From Azolla caroliniana (lineage: Eukaryota; Polypodiophyta), in contig JBHGNT010000005.1 in assembly GCA_043228905.1 (NCBI GenBank), forward strand, positions 12,400,001 through 12,464,000: a stretch of DNA of 64,000 nt, written 5' to 3'. Made by a program: the position numbers and the translations under genes. This document shows positions 9,266 to 18,998 of the stretch, one piece after another; positions within the stretch are counted from its first letter, which is position 1, and each line of letters opens with the position of its first letter. The notes under the pieces were generated by a model. It was not told the origin of the DNA. It saw nothing but the letters and a program-made list of their open reading frames with translations, and did no database searches.

Positions 9266-11982
9266 CTATTCTTCGTCCAAAATAACTAGAATGCTTTGTA
9301 CGAGAGTCTCCAATGGTTCATTTGGAATTGGTTGTTGTTGTTGTTGTTGCTGCTGTTGCTGCTCCGTTGATGGCTGCTGCGACTAGTCCTTTGGTGGTTG
9401 TTGCGGCTGCTCCTCCGTTTGTTGCTCTGACACCGGCGTTTCCGTCGTTGCTCCCTCCGTCGTAGTGGTCTCCGGTTGACTGGTTCCAGCCTGGCCCTCG
9501 GCCGGCGACGGTTCCTCATCACTAAGGTTAACCGTTGCCAGTTCCCGTGCTTTTTCTTCCCGAACCCGGGACCGCTTGTAGCTTTCAAACTGGATTTGAG
9601 CTTCCAGCCTATCATCGTCTAGCTGAGCTACGAGTTGCCGGACCTGCACCAACTGTTCATCCACCAGGACTTGGAAGTCTTCAGCCAGCTCGTCCCGTTT
9701 GGCGGTGAAGTCCTCGGAAGTCAATGTGTAACAATCATCTCCTTCCTTCCGCCGGTTTGCCACGTCTACCTGTAGCAATTGGAGTTCCGCCGTATTTTGT
9801 GCCCACTTTGTCCACCATCTTACGGAGCTTTCGTCAATCAAGCGTTTTGTCTGATTCAGCCATGCCCGGAGGATGCACTGAATCTGGCCCGTTCCCATTT
9901 GCGATTTGATCTCCGCAGCTTGTCGTTCCTCCTTCAATTGCTTGATGATTTTGACGTTGTCTTCCGCCTGGTCCTTGTAATGCGTTAATTGCCTTTGATA
10001 TGTGCTTTGTAATTTTTGCAATACCGTTGGCGCTCTCTCCCTTTCTTCCTGCTACTGCCTCTGGAGCTCCATCCGGACCTTCTCCGCCTCGTCCAACCGT
10101 TTTGTATTTTCCGCTCGTTCGTCGGCGAGCGCCGTCACGGCCCGATCAACATCCTGTTGGAGCTCGGCCACCCGTTCCTTATGCTCCGTTTCCAGCCGTT
10201 TGTAGTCCCGGTGGAGGTGCTCAAAATCATCTGTCTTTTGCTTGAGCCGTACGTTGATCTGTCGACGGGCCCGGTCCTCGCGGTCCTTCTGCTGGCGGAG
10301 CTCCTCCTTTAGCCGTTCAATTTCCGTTTCCGCCGTCTTCCGCAGCTTGTCCTTTTCCTACAGCACTTTGTCTTTTTCCTCCCTTAGCCGGTCGTAAGCT
10401 TGATGGCCTTTCCGGAGGCTCTCCTCTGCCCGGCGGAGGTTCTTAGCAGTTTTCTTTAATTCTGCCTCGGCCGCTGTCTTCAATTCCCATTCATGGCTCC
10501 TTATCGCCTCTGGTGCGGCAAGTTCATCTCTCAATTCTGCAAGCTCCTGGGCTTGCGCCGCATCTCTCTCTGGAACGGTTTCCATTGCCGGGGTCTTATT
10601 AGTATGTACAAGTTGGTCTGTTTCTTTATTCTGTACACTTACCGGAGTCACCGGTGCTTGGATCTGTGTTGCCGTTAATGCCATTTTGGCCATTTCTGCC
10701 GTGACCTGATCCAAGTCTTTTTCAAGGCATCGGATTCTGGACCAGGCCGTCTCTAGTTGTTCGGTTGTGACGAGCAACCGTTCGCTTTGCGCTCGTTCTT
10801 CCGCCTCAATATACCCCACTGCTCCGGCAATCTGTTCGCCTATCCACCGGAGCCACAGGCTACCGGTGCATTGTTGTTGCGCTTGCACGGAGGTTTGACG
10901 GATGGGCTCGCTTGTGGGTGGGTGGTCCCTCTTGATTGCAATTCCGTTTCTGCCCGTGGACCACCTTGCTGTCCTGGTTCCCCTTGCGCTTCTTCTTGGT
11001 TGGCCGAGGGAGGCTGCATTGACCTTTTCGGCTCTCGCGGAATGGGACTTGCCGGTGGTGCCGGTGGTGCAGGGGCTTCTGATTCCGGTGCCATGCGCAC
11101 CGGTTCCAGTTCCTCCCTTGGCGTGGGAGTCTCAGTATGGGGAGCCGGTGTTCCCTCCGTTTGAGGGTTCGAACGTTTCCCGGCTGCCTCAACGGTCCTT
11201 GCCGACGACCGTCGCTGGAGGTGCTCCGTAGGCTCCTCCTCTATTTCCTCCTCCTGAGTCCCGGCATTGAGTTTCACCGCCAAGGGGTCCGCTTATCTAT
11301 TCACCGGTCGGCGTAGTGTAATCTTTACGGGCCGTACCGGTGGTTCCTCCTGCGCATCGGTTGGCCGCTTCCGACTGGCGCTCTCCTTTCCCGCCTGTTC
11401 TGCATCCGCCACTCTTCCCCGCTTCTTGGGCTGGACGGGCTAGACGGGTGGCACAAGCAAGGTGAGCAACTGCGTTACTGCGTGCCATATCCTCCGTCCT
11501 TCTCCGCCTTCTTTGCCGTTTTTTCCTCTGACGATCTCGATCACCGCACACAAACCGTCTGCGATCAATACCGGCCAATCCACCTTGATCCCTTCATAGG
11601 TGGCGATGATCATCCCTGCCCGGATCTGCGGCATGACAGGGGGTCTAGGGTACACATGGCCGTATTCGTGGAGCACACGGGCAATCTCGCGGAACAATAT
11701 ATCTCCGCCGCCCTGTGTCCGGTAGCCCTTGCTGGCTAGGGAGTACTCACCAAAATACTTGATGAGTTTCTCCGAGGTCAGATTGTCGATCGTGAATATG
11801 CCTCCCTTCGGAAGGCCTGTTAACGCACGGATTGCCTCCGCCGTTATGACCTCTGTGTCCATTTCTTTGATCACCTTGTCGGCTTCTTTGTGTGGTGGTA
11901 CCTCCATAATCGTCAAGAAGCCCTCGAGCCCGTGTTGCTTTAGCCATTTCTTGGCGGCTTCCGACAACGTTTGCGGGTCCAT
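9266..11982 (-). pseudogene. Additional 3' ORF of gypsy-2 (YFGEYS domain, coiled coil, poly-Gln end)
   Basis: A frame of about 905 codons starts at ATG 11982 (MDPQTLSEAAKKW) and ends at TAG 9266. Residues about 1-175 match the gypsy-1 copy at roughly 35-40% by eye: YFGEYS, YRT, LFREI, AGMII, EGIKVDW. A Pro/Glu-rich linker (11283-10890) follows, then coiled coil with heptad Leu and charged residues (10888-9700). Next come WTKWAQNTAEL...NRRKEG, a Gln tract (about nine) near 9340 and a C-terminus ending ILVILDEE. Stops lie at 11440, 11293, 10358, about 10052 and 9383, and one frameshift near 10885. Same strand as pol, about 370 nt after its stop. No membrane segment or signal peptide. A structural or nucleic-acid-associated role is possible but unproven. 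Confidence 0.8.
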
Positions 11983-12349
11983 GTCTGTGTCGAGGTCGGA
12001 TTGTGGTGGCGAGGTTGGATGGTGATGAGAGTGAGAGTGAGAGAGAGAGAGTTCAGAAAGTGGGGGTTCTCTGTGCGTAGGTTCTCGTCTGGTGATCTTC
12101 CAATGCCTTGGTGCTTCTGTGCTCCTGGGTTCACGAAAGTAGAAGGTCTCCATGCGCTGTGGTTTTTCTTTGTGCATTCTGGTGCCTTTTTCGAGCGTGT
12201 GCACGTCGTGTCCTAAAATAGCATTATGTGCTGTGGCGGCGCTTAAATGCCCACTACGTACCTTTTCGCTCCTCGCTCTCTCGTTCGTTCATACCTCGCT
12301 TTTGCATGATTACTTCGCTTTTTCTTTTTCTTTTTTTTGTAGTGTGAGG

Positions 12350-14220
12350 TTACTTGTCTGTTGGTCCTATCGGACCCTTACCGGCCTCATTACTGTTTGC
12401 CGTCGCCTCATTTTCCCCAGTTATCGGCTTGCCGTCTGCTCCATCTTGGTTGTTGCCGTTTCCCTCACAGGTTGCCGTTTCCGCACCGGTTCCGGATCCG
12501 GTGTCGGTCCTTTGCTCAAATGGGTTCTTGGGCATCGGTCCTCTATATGGCTTCAATCTGAATCCATTGACCCATTTGCCTAGCACTTCGCCGACAATTG
12601 TCCCTAACTGGTAGGACCCATTATACTCACGTGTCAGCCAATACAGGCCGGTCCATCTAAACCGTAGTTTACCCGGCATCTTGCCCATCCGGGTCTGAAA
12701 TACTAACACCGGCTTGCCGATTTCGAACATTTTTTCATTTCCTGTCCTGTGCCGGTCGACAAATGCTTTCTGTCGCCGTTGTTCCAATTCTAAGTGCAGG
12801 ATGCTTGCCAGTCGTTGTTCCTCGAGTTCACACAACGTTGTTAACCGTATTGCCTCCGACTCCTTCTCATTCAGCCATTTCCGTAGCTGGATCCGTAAGC
12901 TTAGTACTTGGAATTCCACCGGCATGACCGCCTCTAGTCCGAACGCTAACCGGAATGGTGTTGTTCGGATGCTCGTTTTGTATGTTGTTCGGTATGCCCA
13001 AAGCGCGCTATGTAGCTTGGTATCCCAATCCGTTCAGTTTTCGTTGACGATCTTCCGGAGGATATTCTGGAGTGTTTTGTTCGTCGACTCAGCTAACCCG
13101 TTTGCTTGCGGATAGTACCGTGTGCTCCGTTTATGGACAACGGCATAGAATGTCGTCAGGCTTTCAACTACTTGGCCGAGAAAGTGCCCCCCTTGGTCGC
13201 TTATTAATTCGATTGGGCATCCGTAATGGCACCAGATGTATTCATATAGAAATTTTGCCGTTGACGCAGCGGTGTTGCCTCTTAAGGCTTTGGCCTCCAC
13301 CCATTTCGTGCAGTAATTCGTCGCGACGATGACGTACCGATTACCTGTTCTCATTGTTGGTGGTTTGAACGGTCCAACAAAGTCCAACCCCCACTTCTGG
13401 AATGGTTCGAGTGGTAGTACAGGCTGGTGTGGCATCCGAGCTTGCTCCGTTGGCTGGCCCATTCGCTGGCATAGGTCACATTCTTTTGCGTACCGTACAA
13501 CATCTCTTAATGTAGTTGGCCACCATAGGCCACTTCGCCATATTTTCCTGGCCGTCGCATCTCCGGCATAGTGACCTCCGGCAACTCCGCAGTGGGCTTC
13601 CCTCAATATGAGGTCCTTTTCATCGCTACGTACAGCCCGTCTCCATATGCCGTCCGCGCCCTTGTGGTAAAGTGTGTCTCGTAGTAAGCAGAAATGTCGG
13701 CTTTGCACCGCCAGGCGTTTCCTTTCGTCCCGGGTCATCTCCTCCGGAGGCAGTCCTGTGCTCAGAAACTAGTGCATATTTGTGAGCCACTTGTCTTCCT
13801 GTGCCACCGTCTCATCTGCTGTCGTTTCCGTAGTGACTCGAAACAGCTCCGCATCCGGAAACTCGTCCGCTACTCCGTCGCCCGTCTCTTCGGACTCTAG
13901 TCGGCTTAAATAATCCGCTACGGCATGCTGTATACCGGGTCGGTGGAATATTTCGAACTCGAATTCCTGTAACAGTAAGGTCCACCGGGCCAACTTACTG
14001 GTGAGTGATGCCTTGGACACCAGGTAGAGGAGTGCCGAATGATCTACATGGAAGGAAAACTTCCTTCCCAATAAATAATGCCGAAACTTTGTCACACTGT
14101 AGATCATCCCTAGAGCTTCCCGTTCCGTGGTAGAGTAGTTCCGTTCCGCTTGGGATAGCTTTCGGCTGGCATAGTACACTGGCCGGTACCACATTGGCTC
14201 CGTAAGCTGCATCAGTACGC
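12350..14220 (-). pseudogene. Gypsy-2 pol, 3' part: RNase H C-terminus and integrase
   Basis: Continuation of the pol frame after the inserted element. RNase H resumes at LMQLTEP and runs through NYSTTEREALGMIYS. Integrase has the HHCC region (GGHYAGDATARKI...CDLCQRMG), catalytic core D (GLDFVGPF), D (LISDQGGHF) and E (GLAESTNKTLQ), then the C-terminal domain with GFRLKPYRGP at about 12540 and an Asn/Gly-rich tail to the stop at 12350. Two in-frame stops only: 13769 (a Gln in gypsy-3, MHQFLSTGL) and 13034 (after VNEN). No frameshift. Without these and the insertion it would read through. Confidence 0.9.
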
Positions 14221-14759
14221 TGTCGTGAAGATTTTCGTCCATAGGCGGAAACCGGGGTGGGAAGGGCAAGTCGGTGGTGTGCTACATGTGCACATGTAAA
14301 CTAGGATATGGTGTATAGAAAGAGAGGGGAAATTTTATCCCACATTGTAAGGTCCCTCCCTCCTTGGGCTATAAAAGGAAGGGAGGGGTCACTTATGAAG
14401 GGGTTGCCTATTTTGAGGGAGAGAGGCATACCACTTAGGTCGAGGGTTTCCTATTCGGTTTTAGGGTTTCGGTTAGGGTTTTCTTCTTGGGTTTTCCTTT
14501 AGGGTTTTCTTATAGTCGTTTGGTGCGGCCATGGCGGCCACCATTGTAAAGCGTTTATGTTTTCTTAATAGAACTTCTTGTTGAGTATCTTGACTCCATC
14601 TTCTTCATCTTCTTCTATCATAATGTCATATTCGTTCTCTTCTCCTCTTGAGCTATGAGCTAATCTTCCATTCGTTGTCTTAACCTTTCTCCTCTTCCCC
14701 CTAGCCGAAGACCCCCGTGGTCCCGCCCCTTCCACACGCACGCGCGTAACAACGCGACA
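14221..14759 (+). repeat. 5' LTR of the family-C element
   Basis: 539 bp, TGTCGTGAAG to AACGCGACA. TATAAAAG at 14370-14377, a TTAGGGTTT-rich leader after it. It differs from the 3' LTR mainly by lacking one copy of a 26 bp unit (TTCTTGGGTTTTCCTTTAGG core), so the pair is otherwise very similar and the insertion is young relative to its host. Confidence 0.92.
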
Positions 14760-14764
14760 TCTTT

Positions 14765-14782
14765 TGGTGAACCCGACGTGAA
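14765..14782 (+). promoter_or_regulatory. Putative primer-binding site of the family-C element
   Basis: TGGTGAACCCGACGTGAA, five bases after the LTR end. Starts with TGG and is shared with the family-C relative at 7302, which supports a role in priming. The tRNA is not identified. Confidence 0.65.
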
Positions 14783-14797
14783 GGGCGGCAAGGGAGC

Positions 14798-15457
14798 ATG
14801 GAGATTGAAGAAGACTTCGACTTCGAGGAGATGATGGCAAAGATCATGATGGATGCGCGATGGAAAAAGGCGAGGCGAGGTGCGGCTTAACAAGCCGTCG
14901 AGAGGGTGGTCGATCGAGTCGTCCGATTCAACGGGGACGATGTCCCGAGGTTCTTGGAAGCGTACGATGCCGAGATGGCGAAAGGGGGCGTAGACGAGGC
15001 GATGCGGCTAGAGTATTTTCCTCGAGTGGCGGCCGTATCGGTGCACAAGGAGGTCAAGGAGCTACGAGAAGCTCATGAGTCGTGGGTGCCCTTTGAGGGA
15101 GCCCTATTGGAGGCGTACGGGTACACAGAACCGGAAGGAAGAGGTCGACATGAGTTCGATCGGTGGGTGTGCCGGCAACATGATGCGAGGCGGTCGGCCA
15201 CAACACGGCCCGTGAGCGGCGGAGAAGAGAGAGCGGTGAGTGAGTACGCCCTACCGCCGGAAGAGAGCTCAACGCAAAACGGTTCAGAGGAGCTCGACCT
15301 AGAGGTGCTAATACAAGAGGCATGCGAGCTTGTGAAGGCGAAAATCGGAGCCGAAGAAGGGCTTGTTATGGAGACGGGCCGGAGGCGATCGGAGGATGCG
15401 GAGGAAGAAGCCTCCCTAGATGTAGAAGACGCAAGCGACCCTCTTGCCTTGCGGTGA
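14798..15457 (+). pseudogene. Gag-like ORF of the family-C element (one internal stop)
   Basis: ATG 14798 opens MEIEEDFDFEEMM and the same frame runs to TGA 15455, broken only by TAA at 14888, just before QAVERVVDRVV. Beyond it, RFLEAYDAEM and WVPFEGALLEAY match the gag-like ORF at 7366-8139, so this is a gypsy-type capsid region of about 220 codons. The C-terminal half is acidic (Glu/Asp). No CCHC knuckle is seen. A second ORF begins 11 nt after its stop. Confidence 0.75.
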
Positions 15458-15467
15458 AGGGACGGCC

Positions 15468-18293
15468 ATGGAGGCCGGTAACTACGGATTCGGGACATGG
15501 CGGCCCGAAACATTGAGTGAGGAGCGGACAAGCGGCGGTGCCGCGACCTTACACACACCGGTCCTAGAGACTCCGGCATCCGGCCCAAGAGCCGGTGTGA
15601 GACCTAGAGTGACGGACGGTGGCAGCGGCAAGGCGGGCAACCGAGAGGACGGCATGGGAGAGATGGTGGCAAGCGTAATCGAGGCTTGCGGAATCGGAGA
15701 TGGGGTATCCACGGACAACGATGTCCAGATAGAGGTGGCTACGGACATAACGAGTGGCAGTGCCGCGACCTTACACACACCGGCCCTAGAGGTTCCGGCG
15801 GTCGGCCCGACTGCCGGCATGAGACCTAGAGCGACGGGTAGTGGTGGCGGCAAGGCGGGCTACCACGGCGACGAAGAGAACGAGGAAGAGATAGCCACGG
15901 ACCACGGCGTCGGAACGAAGGTGGCTACGAACATGGCATCGGCGAGTAACGGTACCGGGACTTTTCCCACACCTATTCTAGAGACTTCGGCAGTCGGCCC
16001 CGAGAGCCCACGTGAGACCGGAGAGACGGAAGGTGGCGGCGGCAAAGCGGACGATCGAAACGATGACGAGGAAGGTCATAGCGGACGGAGGCAAGACCTC
16101 TCGACACCGAGACCGGAGACTACGGCGGTTGCGCTCGAATGCCAACATAAGACCGGAGAGAAGGGCGGTGGCCGTGAGGAGGCGTGGCCCGGAGCGAACA
16201 CGTACGAAGATGAGGATGCGAGGCCCGGAACGGGCATATATGAGAGGACCGACAGAGAGGTCGGGAGCAGCAAAGAGGAGAGAGTCGGGAACCGACCCGA
16301 CTGGAAGATGAACCGGTCGATAATCCGACACGACCGGAAGACGACGCAGAAGAACATTGGAGCGGGGTCCGGTCAACCGGGCCCGAACTGAAGAAGAGCC
16401 GGCAAGGCCGGATTTGTTCGGACAAACATGTACCGGCCGGTTACGATTACGGAAGGGAGCCGACCAAACCGGAACTCGATCAGCCGAGACCGATCCGGGC
16501 GAAGGCTAAGTCGGCATGATTGGAGGTCGAGGCGAACAGGCCACAACACCCGGTGGGAGCCGGTGAGCGCGAGAAGGAGGCCAAGCATGCACATGGAGTA
16601 CGACTCGGTGGGAGGCCAAGAGCGAGAGGGACCCTCACCTATTCTTGAGACTTTGGCGGTTGCGGATCGACGTAAGACCAAAGAGACGGCGGAAGGCGGT
16701 GAGGAGTCGGAGGCCGGAACGGACAAGGCTACCGGAATGGGTACCTGGTGCGTGACGGCGGACGAGCACGGCCAAGACGGCAAATCGGAGTCGAAAGGGG
16801 CTACGGCAACGAAATACGAAGAGGCCGACGCGGAGGTCGGGACTACAACGAGGGAAGCGTGTAACACGAAGCATGCATTACGGCATAGAACGGAGCGTGC
16901 ACTACAGCCGGCGAAGGGCCAAGAAGCAAGCATGCACCTGGAAGAGCCACAACGAGTGACCGACGATGATGGTCGGAGGAAGCCTTCGAGAGGCAAGCGC
17001 GGGACGACGGGCAGTGCGATGAGACGCCAAGATCAACAGAACGAGACGGGCGTGATCGGCATGAACGAAGGATTGTGTCTGGGAAAACGGAGGGGATGCA
17101 CGGAGAACAACGGGGTACACACCGGGAAGAGAAAACGTGGCGGCTTCCCGGAGGGCATACAAGGCCAAGCGGGCCAAGAGGGCGCAAGTCGAGGCGAGGC
17201 GATAACGAGAGCCTTGAGGGGCACCGACATGGAGGTCGGGATGATGGTACGCTCTATGGCGAGAGAGCACGATGGGCAAAGGAGAGGAAAGGAATGCGGA
17301 ATGGGGCTGCCTAAGGGCCAAAGAATGAGCGCATATTCGGGGGACAACATCGACGCATGGGAAGAGTCTACGGAAGGCAAGCGCAGAGCGGGAAGAGTGG
17401 ACACACCGAGGTGTTCGACATGCGGAGACGATGAAACCAAAGGAGCGGCACGCAAAGGGCGGAAACCGGAGTGCGACCGGAGAGATCCGGAGCGCATCTG
17501 GAGGACATGCGAGGCAGACCAAGAGGGTGTACCTCGGGGCGAAGCGGCAACATCGGAGGTTGTGGAGGACACCGAAGACGAGAGCACCGACACGGATGTC
17601 GGGGAAGCAACGTACCTTTTCGAAAGGGTACGCAGAGCGGAGCGGAGTGCGAGACGTGCGATGTGGCCGCGTAAGGGCCGAACGACAAGCACGAGGATGA
17701 TCGGCGAGCATGGAAGGCTATGTCTTGAGAACCGGAGGAGGTGCGTGGAGAGCAACGGGCTACGGAAGCGCGGCGTCCCGGAAGGCATGCGAGGCCAAGC
17801 GGGCCAAGAGGACGAGAGACGGGATGAAGCGGTGACGGGAGTTGCGGAGGACACTGACATGGTGGTCGGGATGACGGTACGCTCTACGGCGAGAGAGCAC
17901 GGCGTGCAACGGAGAAGTGAGGAGCGTGTAATGAGGTCGTTGAGGGACCGAAGAACGAGCGCATGTTCGGGAGACAACAAGGGCCCACGGAAAGATCCTA
18001 CAGAAGGTGAGCGCGAAACAGAGGGAATCGGCGCGAGGTGTTTGAGACGAAGGGAGGATCGAGCTAGAGATAGAACACAAGCGGTATGCGAGGGGCAGAA
18101 TCCGGTGAGCAAACGGGGTGACCAAGGGCCTAATCGGAGGACCTATGTGGCGGACAAAGAAAGAGTGACCGGATCGGCAATGGCGTTCGGGAGGACCGAC
18201 CGGGGAGGAAGGTGCGTGTGGTGGATATGGCGGTTCGGATGGAGCCGCCGGTTCGGGGACACACGGTGGACGTGGTGGATCAGATGGAGCTGA
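15468..18293 (+). CDS. Repeat-rich Arg/Gly/Glu ORF of unknown function (one internal TGA)
   Basis: ATG 15468 (MEAGNYGFG) to the stop at 18293, about 941 codons with a single in-frame TGA at 16389. The first 230 residues contain four degenerate repeats of about 70-80 residues around TPxLETxAVGP ... GGGKA (start about 15540, 15770, 15960 and 16100). The second half has two long repeats starting NEGLCLGKRRGC (17065) and EHGRLCLENRRRC (17708), each with PEGxxGQAGQE, a VGMxVRSxAREH segment and a CSGDN or YSGDN motif. Composition is Arg, Gly and Glu, almost no hydrophobic core. The region is GC-rich and long antisense frames exist too, so openness alone is weak evidence; the repeats could equally be non-coding spacer. 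Confidence 0.45.
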
Positions 18294-18433
18294 CGGGTCG
18301 GGGCCGGCAAGGGACCGGCAAGACGGTTGGGTGCCGGTAAGGAGAAAGACCCGGTTGATCACCGTCGCCGAAATCTCTCACCCTTTTCCTTTCTTGGCAC
18401 ATACCGGTGGATGTGCGGTTTGGTGGGGGTGGA

Positions 18434-18998
18434 TGTCGTGAAGATTTTCGTCCATAGGCGGAAACCGGGGTGGGAAGGGCAAGTCGGTGGTGTGCTACAT
18501 GTGCACATGTAAACTAGGATATGGTGTATAGAAAGAGAGGGGAAATTTTATCCCACATTGTAAGGTCCCTCCCTCCTTGGGCTATAAAAGGAAGGGAGGG
18601 GTCACTTATGAAGGGGTTGCCTATTTTGAGGGAGAGAGGCATACCACTTAGGTCGAGGGTTTCCTATTCGGTTTTAGGGTTTCGGTTAGGGTTTTCTTCT
18701 TGGGTTTTCCTTTAGGGTTTTCTTCTTGGGTTTTCCTTTAGGGTTTTCTTATAGTCGTTTGGTGCGGCCATGGCGGCCACCATTGTAAAGCGTTTATGTT
18801 TTCTTAATAGAACTTCTTGTTGAGTATCTTGACTCCATCTTCTTCATCTTCTTCTATCATAATGTCATATTCGTTCTCTTCTCCTCTTGAGCTATGAGCT
18901 AATCTTCCATTCGTTGTCTTAACCTTTCTCCTCTTCTCCCTAGTCCAAAACCCCTGTGGTCCCGCCCCTTCCACACGCACGCGCGTAACAACGCGACA
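18434..18998 (+). repeat. 3' LTR of the family-C element, with polypurine tract
   Basis: 565 bp, TGTCGTGAAG to AACGCGACA, 26 bp longer than the 5' LTR because of one extra repeat unit in the TTAGGGTTTTC region (about 18685-18725). TATAAAAG at 18583-18590. Immediately upstream, TGGTGGGGGTGGA (18421-18433) is a plausible polypurine tract. Right target duplication ACGC at 18999-19002. Confidence 0.92.

Larger units (their letters stand above)
14221..18998 (+). mobile_element. Non-autonomous LTR element, family C, inserted in gypsy-2 RNase H
   Basis: Two matching LTRs (14221-14759 and 18434-18998) flank a GC-rich internal region with a primer-like site, a gag-like ORF and a 950-codon repeat-rich ORF; no protease, RT, RNase H or integrase motif is present. 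The insertion is flanked by ACGC (14217-14220 and 18999-19002), or ACGCT if the LTR begins at GTCG. Removing the element and one ACGC restores the alignment with gypsy-3. The gypsy-2 reading frame on the minus strand runs into the LTR on both sides, which makes misleading fused ORFs. Mobilisation must depend on pol from elsewhere. Confidence 0.9.

Noticed and set aside
9310-9370. Gln/Asn-rich or Cys-rich peptides near 9.34 kb as a separate gene
   Set aside because: This is the poly-Gln end of the gypsy-2 additional gene seen in its own or shifted frames.
9266-11982. Additional gypsy gene as a classical env
   Set aside because: Position fits, but there is no signal peptide, transmembrane segment or cysteine-rich ectodomain; coiled coil and Gln/Glu-rich sequence argue against it.
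16902-18362. Long antisense ORFs (up to about 360 codons) in the family-C internal region
   Set aside because: Mirror frames of a GC-rich repeat region; Ser/Leu/Arg-rich with no motif. The sense frame has a gag neighbour and ordered repeats.
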